Origin: Falsiroseomonas sp044341625
GTDB taxonomy: Bacteria > Pseudomonadota > Alphaproteobacteria > Acetobacterales > Acetobacteraceae
DNA length: 64,000 nucleotides
Assembly (NCBI GenBank): GCA_044341625.1
Contig: JBIIRI010000001.1
Span: forward strand, 30,303 to 94,302
Reading direction: 5' to 3'
Made by a program: the position numbers and the translations under genes
Shown here: piece by piece, positions 17,312-25,021 of the stretch
How the letters are laid out: the number at the start of each line of letters is the position of its first letter
Numbering within the stretch: position 1 is the stretch's first letter
Notes under the pieces: generated by a model
Told to the model about the DNA's origin: nothing
What the model saw: only the letters and a program-made list of their open reading frames with translations
Database searches by the model: none

Positions 17312-17998
17312 ATGTCCGAATTCGTCATCGCGCCGCCCAAGGTGGCCTACCTGCCCGTCAAGGGCGGCGGCAAGTTTCCGGTGCGCCGCATCTTCTGCGT
17401 CGGCCGCAACTACGCCGAGCACGCGATCGAGATGGGCTCCGACCCGACGCGCGAGCCGCCCTTCTACTTCGCGAAGCCGGCGGACAGCCTGGTGATCGAC
17501 GGCGCCGACATGCCCTATCCGGTCGCCAGCAAGAACCTGCACCATGAGATGGAGCTGGTGGTTGCCATCGGCACCGGCGGCGCGAACATCGCCCAGGCGG
17601 ATGCGCTGAAGCATGTGTGGGGTTGGTGCGCCGGCCTCGATATGACGCGCCGCGACCTGCAGAACGAAGCGAAGAAGACCGGCCGCCCGTGGGACATGGG
17701 CAAGGGCTTCGACCATTCCGCGCCGATGGGCCTGCTGGTGAAGCATGACGGGTCCTATGACGGCTCGAAGGGCAAGATCGAGCTCAAGGTCAACGGCGTG
17801 GTGAAGCAGGTCTCCGACCTGTCCAAGCTGATCTGGTCGGTGCCCGAGGTGATCGCGAATCTCTCCGGCCTCGTGCGGCTGGAGCCGGGCGACCTGATCA
17901 TGACCGGCACGCCCGAGGGCGTCGCGGCCGTGGTGAAGGGCGATGTCCTCGAAGGCTTCGTCGAGGGCGTGGGCGAGATCCGCACCAAGATCGTCTGA
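17312..17998 (+). CDS. Fumarylacetoacetate hydrolase family protein (fumarylpyruvate hydrolase-like)
   Basis: 228 residues, the length of the one-domain FAH group. CVGRNYAEHA near residue 32, metal-binding LHHEMELVVAIG, CAGLDMTRRDLQ and GDLIMTGTPEGV are all family signatures. Members hydrolyse or decarboxylate beta-diketo acids; this subgroup includes fumarylpyruvate hydrolase and acylpyruvases. ATG 17312 is supported by GGGGAA eight bases upstream. The exonuclease gene follows eight bases later, so the two are probably cotranscribed, though a functional link is not obvious. Confidence 0.87.
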   Translation: MSEFVIAPPKVAYLPVKGGGKFPVRRIFCVGRNYAEHAIEMGSDPTREPPFYFAKPADSLVIDGADMPYPVASKNLHHEMELVVAIGTGGANIAQADALKHVWGWCAGLDMTRRDLQNEAKKTGRPWDMGKGFDHSAPMGLLVKHDGSYDGSKGKIELKVNGVVKQVSDLSKLIWSVPEVIANLSGLVRLEPGDLIMTGTPEGVAAVVKGDVLEGFVEGVGEIRTKIV

Positions 17999-18006
17999 TC
18001 CCACTC

Positions 18007-18879
18007 GTGGCGGCCAGGCCGAAGACGCAGCAGCCCGCGCCGGCGATCATCGCCGGCACGAAGCCGCTGCGGATCGTGACGTGGAACATCAATTCCGTCC
18101 GGCTGCGGCTGCCGCTGCTGGCGGATCTCGTCGCCGCGCTGGCGCCCGACGTGATCTGCCTGCAGGAGACGAAGTGCCCCGACGAGCACTTCCCGCACGA
18201 AGGCATCGCTGCGCTTGGCTTCGCGCATCGCGCGGTGCGCGGGATGAAGGGCTACAACGGCGTCGCCATCCTCTCGAAGCTGCCGTTCAGCCTGCGTGAT
18301 GGCCAGGACCCCGATTGGTGCGGCAAGGGCGATTGCCGACACATCGCCGCCGAGATCGACGCGCCGGGCGGTGCCGTCGAACTGCATGATTTCTACATAC
18401 CCGCGGGCGGCGACATCGCCGACCGCGAGGCCAATCCGAAATTCGCCCACAAGCTGGATTTCGTCGCCGAAGCCACCGCCTGGTCGGCGCGGCGCCATGC
18501 GGCGGGCGGCTTCCGGCGCGCGGTGCTGGTGGGCGACCTGAATATCGCGCCGCTGGAACATGATGTCTGGAGCCATAAGCAACTGCTCGACGTCGTCTCC
18601 CACACCCCGGTCGAGACGGCGGCGCTGGGCGGGATGATGCAGGCGGGCGGCTGGCACGACGCGCTGCGCCACTTCGTGCCGGCGGACCAGAAGCTCTACA
18701 CGTGGTGGTCCTATCGCGCCGCGGATTGGCGCGCCTCCGATCGCGGGCGGCGGCTCGACCATGTCTGGGTCTCGCCGGACCTGGTGGGCGGGCTGCGGAG
18801 CCATGCCGTGCTGAAGGATGCTCGCGGGTGGGACAAGGCGTCGGACCACGTGCCGGTGCTGATCGAGATCGCCACCTGA
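18007..18879 (+). CDS. xth: Exodeoxyribonuclease III (AP endonuclease)
   Basis: 290 residues with a GTG start. It is a metal-dependent exonuclease/endonuclease of base excision repair. Seen are TWNINSVRLR (first conserved Asn), CLQETKCPD (catalytic Glu), GDLNIAP (Asp and Asn), RRLDHVWVS and the terminal SDHVPVLIEI (catalytic Asp-His pair). The first 20 residues are a low-complexity extension ahead of the core. It follows the FAA-hydrolase gene closely and is ended by a strong terminator immediately after the stop. Confidence 0.92.
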   Translation: MAARPKTQQPAPAIIAGTKPLRIVTWNINSVRLRLPLLADLVAALAPDVICLQETKCPDEHFPHEGIAALGFAHRAVRGMKGYNGVAILSKLPFSLRDGQDPDWCGKGDCRHIAAEIDAPGGAVELHDFYIPAGGDIADREANPKFAHKLDFVAEATAWSARRHAAGGFRRAVLVGDLNIAPLEHDVWSHKQLLDVVSHTPVETAALGGMMQAGGWHDALRHFVPADQKLYTWWSYRAADWRASDRGRRLDHVWVSPDLVGGLRSHAVLKDARGWDKASDHVPVLIEIAT

Positions 18880-18880
18880 C

Positions 18881-18914
18881 ACCAACGGTCGCTTTCAGCG
18901 ACTCGTTGGTTTTT
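18881..18914 (+). terminator. Rho-independent terminator of xth
   Basis: ACCAACGGTCGCT pairs with AGCGAC-T-CGTTGGT (one bulged base, TTC loop) and runs into TTTTT at 18910-18914. It begins one base after the xth stop. The multi-hairpin repeat head starts at its last T. Confidence 0.92.
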
Positions 18915-19010
18915 GATGCCCTCAGGCGCCGGGCGCGGCCTCCGGCCGCTTGGCTTTCACCGCACTTGCGGCGGCGGCCATTCGGCCGCTCGACCGGCTG
19001 CGCCGGTCGC
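18914..19010 (+). repeat. Multi-hairpin interspersed repeat, copy 1
   Basis: Head TGATGCCCTCA, then CGCCGGGCG and a stem GCGGCC-TCC-GGCCGC, TTGGCTT, stem CCGC-ACTT-GCGG, stem GCGGCC-ATTC-GGCCGC, and stem GACCGG/CCGGTC. The same order with different stem sequences occurs at 24813-24912, 24921-25020 (minus) and 40431-40557. It lies between the xth terminator and eutB. Open frames through it are a by-product of its composition. Confidence 0.75.
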
Positions 19011-19111
19011 ATGGCTCAGCGACTGCAGCCGCTGGCATGACCCGGCGCTGCGCGGGGCTGGCAAGCGCCGCGCGGCAATGCCATGTGACTGCCAGTCCAG
19101 GGGGACGGCCA

Positions 19112-20473
19112 TTGGGCTTCGCGCACACCATCGGCGGCACCCGCCATGTTTTCGCAGACCTCCGCACGCTGCTCGCGCGGGCGTCGCCGGCGCGCTCGGG
19201 CGATGCGCTGGCAGGCGTCGCGGCCGGCAGCGCGGCGGAACGGGTCGCGGCGCAGCGCGCCCTGGCGGATCTGCCGCTGAAGCACTTCCTGACCGAAGCG
19301 ATGATCCCCTATGAGGCCGATGAGGTCACGCGGCTGATCATCGACCGCCACGACGCGGCGGCCTTCGCGCCCGTATCCCACCTGACCGTCGGCGGCTTTC
19401 GCGACTGGCTGCTGGCGGAGGCCGACACGTCAGTGCTGACCGCGCTCGCGCCCGGGCTGACGCCGGAAATGGTCGCGGCGGTCAGCAAGATCTGCCGGCT
19501 GCAGGACCTCGTCGCGATTGCGGCGAAGTGCCGCGTCGTCACGCGCTTCCGCAACACGCTCGGCCTGCCGGGGACGCTTGGCATCCGGTTGCAGCCCAAC
19601 GACCCGGTGGACGACCCGAAGAGCATCGCGGCGCAGATCCTGGATGGGCTGCTGCTCGGCGCCGGCGATGCGGTGATCGGCATCAATCCCGCGACCGACA
19701 ATGTGGACAGCCTGCTGCGCCTGCTCGGCCTGCTCGACGCGCTGCGGGATCGCTTCGCCATCCCGACGCAATCCTGCGTGCTGGCGCATGTGACGACAAC
19801 GCTGATGGCCATCGAACGCGGCGCGCCGGTGGATCTGGTGTTCCAGTCGGTCGGCGGGACGGAAGGCGCCAATCGCGGCTTCGGCGTCTCCCTCGCCCTG
19901 CTGCGCGAAGCGCGGGAGGCCGCGCTGGCGCTGAAGCGCGGCACCATTGGCGACAACGTCATGTACTTCGAGACCGGCCAGGGCAGCGCGCTATCCGCCG
20001 ACGCGCATCACGGCTGCGACCAGCAGACGCTGGAAGCGCGGGCCTATGCCGTGGCGCGGGACTTCGCACCCCTGCTGGTGAATTCCGTCGTCGGCTTCAT
20101 CGGCCCGGAATACCTGTTCGACGGCAAGCAGATCATGCGCGCGGGACTGGAGGACCATTTCTGCGGCAAGCTGCTCGGCCTGCCGATGGGGGTGGATGTT
20201 TGCTACACGAACCATGCGGAAGCCGACCAGGACGACATGGACGCGCTGCTGACGCTGCTCGGCGTCGCGGGCGTGAACTACGTGATGGGCGTGCCGGGCG
20301 CGGATGACGTGATGCTGGCCTACCAATCCACATCGTTCCATGACGGGCTCTATGCGCGCGCAGTTCTCGGCAAGCGGCCGGCGCCGGAATTCGCGGAGTG
20401 GCTCGCGCGCATGGGCATCGCGACCGCGACGCCCGAGATGCTGCCCGGTGCCATGGCCCCGGTCCTCTCATGA
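19112..20473 (+). CDS. eutB: Ethanolamine ammonia-lyase large subunit
   Basis: 453 residues. With EutC and adenosylcobalamin it converts ethanolamine to acetaldehyde and ammonia. HTIGG...FADLRTLLARASPARSGD at the start, RLQPNDPVDDPKSIAAQILDG, GINPATDNVDS and ETGQGSALSADAHHG are diagnostic. The start is probably TTG 19112: AGGGGGAC stands just upstream and the protein then begins where family members do. The frame continues into the upstream repeat but that part is not conserved-looking. It overlaps eutC by four bases. No shell-protein or other eut genes are present. Confidence 0.93.
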   Translation: MGFAHTIGGTRHVFADLRTLLARASPARSGDALAGVAAGSAAERVAAQRALADLPLKHFLTEAMIPYEADEVTRLIIDRHDAAAFAPVSHLTVGGFRDWLLAEADTSVLTALAPGLTPEMVAAVSKICRLQDLVAIAAKCRVVTRFRNTLGLPGTLGIRLQPNDPVDDPKSIAAQILDGLLLGAGDAVIGINPATDNVDSLLRLLGLLDALRDRFAIPTQSCVLAHVTTTLMAIERGAPVDLVFQSVGGTEGANRGFGVSLALLREAREAALALKRGTIGDNVMYFETGQGSALSADAHHGCDQQTLEARAYAVARDFAPLLVNSVVGFIGPEYLFDGKQIMRAGLEDHFCGKLLGLPMGVDVCYTNHAEADQDDMDALLTLLGVAGVNYVMGVPGADDVMLAYQSTSFHDGLYARAVLGKRPAPEFAEWLARMGIATATPEMLPGAMAPVLS

Positions 20474-21249
20474 CGGAACCACCGGCGCTTGCCTGGTCCG
20501 ACCTGCGGCGCTTCACCGCCGCGCGGGTCGGACTTGGCCGTGCGGGCAATGCGCAGCCGACGGTGGCGCATCTCGATTTCGTGGAAGCGCATGCGCGCGC
20601 GCGCGACGCCGTTTGGTCCACGCTGGATGCCGAGGCGCTGGAGGCCGCGCTGGCCCCTCTCGGCGTCGCGACGGCGCGCGTCGCGAGCGCGGCGGCCGAC
20701 CGGCGCGACTATCTGCTGCGCCCCGATCTCGGACGCCGGCTGCGGGCGGAGGATCGTGACAGGCTGGCGGCGACGCCGCATCCCGGCAGCTTCGCCATCG
20801 TGCTGGCCGATGGCCTCTGCGCGACCGGCGTGCAGGCGCAGGCCCCCGCGCTAGTCGCGACGCTACTGCCGGGGCTGCGCGGGGCGGGCTGGGATGTCGC
20901 GCCCGTGGTGATCGCGCGCGAAGCCCGCGTCGCGCTCGGCGACGACATCGCGGAGGCGCTCGGCGCGACGGCGGTCGCGGTGGTGATCGGGGAACGGCCG
21001 GGGCTCAGCGCGCTCGACAGCATGGGGATCTACCTGACCTGGGCGCCCAAGCGCGGCCGCAGCGATGCGGAGCGAAACTGCATCAGCAATATCCGCCCCG
21101 GCGGCCTCGGCACGGCGGAGGCCGCGCGCAAGCTGCTGTGGCTGGTCGCCGCCGCGCGGCGGCTCGGCGCGACGGGCGTCGCGCTGAAGGATGAGGAACC
21201 CGTTGCGCTGGATGCACCGCAAGCCGCGCCGGCGCTACCTCAGTCGTAG
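20470..21249 (+). CDS. eutC: Ethanolamine ammonia-lyase small subunit
   Basis: 259 residues. It forms the lyase with EutB and contributes to the cobalamin site. Recognisable parts are RRFTAARVGLGRAGNAQPT near the N-terminus, DGLCATGVQAQA in the middle and GERPGLSALDSMGIYLTW with ERNCISNIRPGGL near the C-terminus. The ATG overlaps the eutB stop (ATGA at 20470-20473). Its last 10 bases overlap the end of the convergent dppF-like gene. Confidence 0.94.
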   Translation: MTEPPALAWSDLRRFTAARVGLGRAGNAQPTVAHLDFVEAHARARDAVWSTLDAEALEAALAPLGVATARVASAAADRRDYLLRPDLGRRLRAEDRDRLAATPHPGSFAIVLADGLCATGVQAQAPALVATLLPGLRGAGWDVAPVVIAREARVALGDDIAEALGATAVAVVIGERPGLSALDSMGIYLTWAPKRGRSDAERNCISNIRPGGLGTAEAARKLLWLVAAARRLGATGVALKDEEPVALDAPQAAPALPQS

Positions 21250-22013
21250 GTGACCATTCGGAGCGCGGCGTCCCGGTCATAGCCCTTCGAGGCCAGCAGA
21301 AGCTGGCGCGTATAGGCCTCGCGCGGGTTTTCCTGGCGCAGCGTGGCGACGTCCATCTCCTCGACCACGACGCCGCGATTCATCACCGCCAGTCGGTCGC
21401 ACATATGCGCCACAACGGCCAGGTTGTGGCTGACCAGGATCATCGTCAGCCCCTGCGCGGCGCGCAGCCGGCGCAGCAGGTTCAGGATCTCGGCCTGCAC
21501 GCTGACATCCAGCGCCGAGGTCGGCTCATCGAGCAGCAGCACCTTCGGCTCCAGCATCAGCGCGCGCGCGATCGCGACGCGCTGGCGCTGGCCGCCGGAT
21601 AGCTGGTTCGGGTAGCGGAAGCGGAAGGCCGGGCCCAGCCCGACATCGGCCAGCACCTTTTCGACCCGCGCGGAGATATCGCCGATGCCGTGGATCTCGA
21701 GCGGTTCGGACAGCGCGCGATCGACGGTATGGCGCGGGTGGAGGGAGGCGTAGGGGTCCTGGAAGACCATCTGCGCGATGCGGGTCAGCCGCCGATCCTG
21801 CCCAGCGACATCGAGCCCGGCGATGGTGGCGCTGCCGGTCCAGTCGCGGTTGAGCCCCGCCAGCGCGCGCAGCACGGTGGATTTCCCACTGCCGCTTTCG
21901 CCGACCACGCCGAAGCTCTCGCCGGCCGCGACATCGAAGGACACGCCGCGCACGGCCTGAACCGCATCGCGGCCCTTCCCGAAGCTGACGACAAGGTCGC
22001 GGACCGAGATCAT
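21240..22013 (-). CDS. Dipeptide/oligopeptide-type ABC transporter ATP-binding protein (second ATPase)
   Basis: 257 residues. Walker A GESGSGKST at about 37-45, signature LSGGQRQRVAIARAL, Walker B VLLLDEPTSALD and the switch His (LVSHNLAVV) are complete. It is the DppF/OppF-type ATPase, last in a five-gene minus-strand transporter set, and lies three bases after the dppD-type gene. The typical C-terminal peptide-ATPase extension is short. It overlaps eutC tail-to-tail by 10 bases. Confidence 0.9.
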   Translation of the reverse strand: MISVRDLVVSFGKGRDAVQAVRGVSFDVAAGESFGVVGESGSGKSTVLRALAGLNRDWTGSATIAGLDVAGQDRRLTRIAQMVFQDPYASLHPRHTVDRALSEPLEIHGIGDISARVEKVLADVGLGPAFRFRYPNQLSGGQRQRVAIARALMLEPKVLLLDEPTSALDVSVQAEILNLLRRLRAAQGLTMILVSHNLAVVAHMCDRLAVMNRGVVVEEMDVATLRQENPREAYTRQLLLASKGYDRDAALRMVTYD

Positions 22014-22016
22014 GCC

Positions 22017-22853
22017 TCAGCCCTCCAGCCAGGACGGGTCGCGCTGCAGCGTCGGCAGTTCCGCGCGTTGATCGTCGATGCGCGGCAGGCTGCGGAGCAG
22101 GCCGCGTGTGTAGGGATGCGTCGCATTGGCCAGGTCGCGCGCGGCCCGTTCCTCCACCACCCGGCCCGCATACATCACCAGCACCCGGTCGCAGAAGGAC
22201 GCGACGAGGTCGAGGTCGTGGCTGATGAAGATCAGCCCCATGCCGCGCTTGGCCACCAGATCGTCAAGGATCGCCAGCACCTGCATCTGCACGGTGACAT
22301 CCAGCGCGCTGGTGGGTTCATCCGCGATCAGCAGGTCGGGCTCCGGCACCAGCATCATCGCGATCATGATGCGCTGGCCCATCCCGCCCGAGACCTCATG
22401 CGGATAGAGCCGCATGACGCGTTCCGGATCGCGGATGCGGACGGCTTCCAGCATCTCGAGCGTCTTGCGCCGCGCGTCCTTGGCGGAAACACCGCCATGG
22501 ATGCGCGCGGCTTCCGCGATCTGGTCGCCGACGGTCATCACTGGGTTCAGCGAGTATTTCGGGTCCTGCAACACCAACGAGATGCGCGCGCCGCGGATGC
22601 CGCGCAGCGCGCGCGGGGATGCGGCCAGCAGGTCCGTGCCGTCGAAGGCGAGCTTCCGCGCCTCCAGCCGCGCGCTTGGCGGCAGCAGGCGCATGATGGC
22701 GCGGCCCGTCAGCGACTTGCCCGAGCCGCTTTCGCCGACGATGCCGAGCCGCTCACGCCCCAGCGCGAAGGACACGCCGCGCACGGCGCGGAAGGGGCCG
22801 GTGGGCGTGGCGAAGGTGACCCGCAGGTCCTCGACTTCCAGCAGATGCGTCAC
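22017..22853 (-). CDS. Dipeptide/oligopeptide-type ABC transporter ATP-binding protein (first ATPase)
   Basis: 278 residues, starting GTG at 22853 (VTHLLEVEDLRVTF), which overlaps the upstream permease stop as GTGA. Walker A GESGSGKSLT, signature VSGGMGQR, Walker B LLIADEPTSALD and switch ISHDLDLV are present. The C-terminal THPYTRGLLRSLP is the oligopeptide-transporter motif of DppD/OppD. It pairs with the DppF-type ATPase on the cytoplasmic face of the membrane. Confidence 0.9.
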   Translation of the reverse strand: MTHLLEVEDLRVTFATPTGPFRAVRGVSFALGRERLGIVGESGSGKSLTGRAIMRLLPPSARLEARKLAFDGTDLLAASPRALRGIRGARISLVLQDPKYSLNPVMTVGDQIAEAARIHGGVSAKDARRKTLEMLEAVRIRDPERVMRLYPHEVSGGMGQRIMIAMMLVPEPDLLIADEPTSALDVTVQMQVLAILDDLVAKRGMGLIFISHDLDLVASFCDRVLVMYAGRVVEERAARDLANATHPYTRGLLRSLPRIDDQRAELPTLQRDPSWLEG

Positions 22854-23779
22854 TTCTTCTGCCTCGGGTCGAGAACGTCGCGCAGCCCGTCGCCCAGCAG
22901 GTTGAAGGCCAGGCTCACCACGAAGATCGCAAGCCCCGGGATCGTCGCGACCCACCACTGATCCAGGATGTAGCGCCGGCCGGAGGATACCATCGCCCCC
23001 CATTCCGCCATCGGCGGCTGCGCGCCGAGGCCGAGGAAGCCCAAGCCCGCCGCCGTCAGGATAATCCCCGCCATGTCCAGCGTGACCCGCACGGTGAGGG
23101 AGGAGACGCAGAGCGGCATCACATGCCGGAACAGGATGCGCCCCGTCCCCGCGCCCTGGATGCGCGCCACCGCGATGAAGTCGCTGTTGCGGATGGTCAG
23201 CGTCTCGGCCCGCGCGATACGGGCGTAAGGGGGCCAGGAGGTCAGCGCGATGGCGATAACCGCATTCTCGATCCCCGGGCCGAGTGCCGCGACGAAGGCC
23301 AGCGCCAGGATCAGGCTGGGGAAGGCCAGGAACACGTCGGTGACGCGCATCAGCGCCGCATCGACCCAGCCGCCGAGATAGCCCGCCGCTGTCCCGACGA
23401 TCAGCCCGATGGGGGCCGCGATCAGCGCCACCAGCACCACGATATAAAGCGTGATCCGCGCCCCGTAGATGAGGCGGGAGAAGATGTCGCGACCGAATTC
23501 GTCGGTGCCGAGCCAATGCCCCGCGCTGCCCGGCGGCAGCAGCCGCTGCGCCAGGTTCTGCTCATAGGGATTATGCGTCGCGATCCAGGGCGCGAAGACC
23601 GCGGCGAGCACCAGCGCCAGGACGATGGCCAGCCCCAGCACCGCCAGCCGGTTGCGCTTGAATTGCAGCCAGCCGCGATAGACCTGGCCGAGCTTCGCCT
23701 GCCGCCGGGATCTCGGCGTGTCGGTCAGAAGCTGTGCGCGCCAGCCCTGCGGGGCGCTGTGGACGTCCGGTTGGGTCAT
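22850..23779 (-). CDS. Dipeptide-type ABC transporter permease (DppC-like)
   Basis: 309 residues, inner membrane, about six helices. The N-terminus is a cytoplasmic extension before the first helix near residue 45. HWLGTDEFGRDIFSRLIYGAR is the signature of DppC/OppC, and the EAA loop is seen in ARIQGAGTGRILFRHVMP. It overlaps the DppB-type gene by four bases (ATGA, 23776-23779) and the downstream ATPase by four bases, showing tight translational coupling. Confidence 0.92.
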   Translation of the reverse strand: MTQPDVHSAPQGWRAQLLTDTPRSRRQAKLGQVYRGWLQFKRNRLAVLGLAIVLALVLAAVFAPWIATHNPYEQNLAQRLLPPGSAGHWLGTDEFGRDIFSRLIYGARITLYIVVLVALIAAPIGLIVGTAAGYLGGWVDAALMRVTDVFLAFPSLILALAFVAALGPGIENAVIAIALTSWPPYARIARAETLTIRNSDFIAVARIQGAGTGRILFRHVMPLCVSSLTVRVTLDMAGIILTAAGLGFLGLGAQPPMAEWGAMVSSGRRYILDQWWVATIPGLAIFVVSLAFNLLGDGLRDVLDPRQKK

Positions 23780-24786
23780 CGGGCCCTCGGGTCCAGCAGG
23801 CGGTAGAGCAGGTCGGACAGCAGGTTGATGCCGACGAAGACGAGGCCCACCACGATCGTCGCCCCGAGCACCGCGTTCATGTCGCCGGCCAGCAGCGCCG
23901 TGGTCAGGTAGCGGCCGAGGCCGGGCCAGGCGAAGACCGTCTCGGTCAGCACCGCGCCTTCCAGCAGCCGTGCATAGGACAGCGCGATCACGGTGACGAG
24001 CTGGACGGCGATGTTGCGCAGCGCGTGCACCCAGATGATCCGCGCTTCCGACACGCCCTTGGCGCGGGCGGTGACGACATATTCCTGGTTCAGCTGTTCC
24101 AGCATGAAGGACCGCGTCATGCGCGCGATGTAGGCTATGGAGAAATAGCCCAGCACCGCCGATGGCAGCACGACATGGCCGAAGGCGTTGCGGAACACCT
24201 CCCACTCGCCGGCGATCGCGGCATCTACCAGGATCACGCCGGTCACGGTCGGCACCATGTCTTCGAAGAAGATGCCGAGCCGCCCTGGCCCCTGCACCCA
24301 GCCCAGTATGCCGTAGAAGACCAGCAGCCCGATGATGCCCAGCCAGAAGATCGGCACCGAATAGCCGACCAGCCCGATGACGCGCACCAGCTGGTCCGGC
24401 CAGCGATCCTGCCAGACCGCGCCCGCGATCCCCATCGGCACGCCGAGCACGACGCCGATGACGGTCGCGAAGGTCGCGAGTTCCAGCGTGGCGGGGAAGA
24501 CGCGGCGGATGTCGTCGATCACCGGGGCGTTGGTGACCAGCGACATGCCGAAATCCCCGGCCGCCATCTTCTTCACATACAGCCAGAACTGGACCCAGAG
24601 CGGCTGGTCGAGCCCGAGCTCGCGCCGCACCGCTTCATACACGTCGCGCGGCGCCTGGTCGCCGACCACGGCCAGCACCGGGTCGATCGGCACCACGCGG
24701 CCGATGAAGAAGGTCACCGCCAGCAGGCCGAGCAGCGTGAGGGCAACCTGCAGCAGGAAGCCCGGCGCCTGGCGCAGGGCGGTCAT
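23776..24786 (-). CDS. Dipeptide-type ABC transporter permease (DppB-like)
   Basis: 336 residues. The first helix begins at about residue 10, followed by the large periplasmic loop (LGLDQPLWVQFWLYVKKMAAGDFG) typical of DppB/OppB. The EAA coupling segment is VTARAKGVSEARIIWVHALRN. ATG 24786 is chosen because the upstream sequence is the non-coding repeat array. It is separated from the receptor gene by 235 bases containing two copies of the multi-hairpin repeat, so receptor and membrane genes may be expressed at different levels. Confidence 0.92.
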   Translation of the reverse strand: MTALRQAPGFLLQVALTLLGLLAVTFFIGRVVPIDPVLAVVGDQAPRDVYEAVRRELGLDQPLWVQFWLYVKKMAAGDFGMSLVTNAPVIDDIRRVFPATLELATFATVIGVVLGVPMGIAGAVWQDRWPDQLVRVIGLVGYSVPIFWLGIIGLLVFYGILGWVQGPGRLGIFFEDMVPTVTGVILVDAAIAGEWEVFRNAFGHVVLPSAVLGYFSIAYIARMTRSFMLEQLNQEYVVTARAKGVSEARIIWVHALRNIAVQLVTVIALSYARLLEGAVLTETVFAWPGLGRYLTTALLAGDMNAVLGATIVVGLVFVGINLLSDLLYRLLDPRAR

Positions 24787-24812
24787 GGATGCATCATTCC
24801 AACAATCAGCAC

Positions 24813-24912
24813 TGGCGGCGCGCCAAGGGCGCGCCGAGGCCGCGAATGCGGTCCGCGGCCGGTGCCGCGAAGCCAAGCGGCCGGAGGCCGCGCCCGGCGA
24901 TTGAGGGCATCA
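24813..24912 (-). repeat. Multi-hairpin interspersed repeat, copy 2
   Basis: Read on the minus strand it begins TGATGCCCTCA and contains stems GCGGCC-TCC-GGCCGC, CGCGGC/GCCGCG and GGCGCGCC-CTT-GGCGCGCC. It is the downstream member of a tandem pair with a 108-bp period. It differs from copy 3 at only a few positions, including the loop of the last hairpin. Confidence 0.85.
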
Positions 24913-24920
24913 TCACGTCC

Positions 24921-25020
24921 TGGCGGCGCGCCAGAGGCGCGCCGAGGCCGCGAATGCGGCCCGCGGCCGGTGCCGCGAAGCCAAGCGGCCGGAGGCCGCG
25001 CCCGGCGATTGAGGGCATCA
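24921..25020 (-). repeat. Multi-hairpin interspersed repeat, copy 3
   Basis: Minus-strand head TGATGCCCTCA begins one base after the receptor gene stop (25022). Stems: GCGGCC-TCC-GGCCGC, CGCGGC/GCCGCG, GGCCGC-ATTC-GCGGCC and GGCGCGCC-TCT-GGCGCGCC. An eight-base spacer separates it from copy 2. The tandem arrangement suggests a recent local duplication. Confidence 0.85.
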
Positions 25021-25021
25021 C

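Noticed and set aside
24813..25020. Possible CRISPR array
   Set aside because: Only two units, 100-bp repeats and an eight-base spacer; no cas genes.
24806..25021. A 71-codon frame with two copies of a GRGLRPLGF-type peptide
   Set aside because: It is the translation of the tandem multi-hairpin repeat; the same peptide appears wherever the repeat occurs in that frame, so it is not a protein gene.
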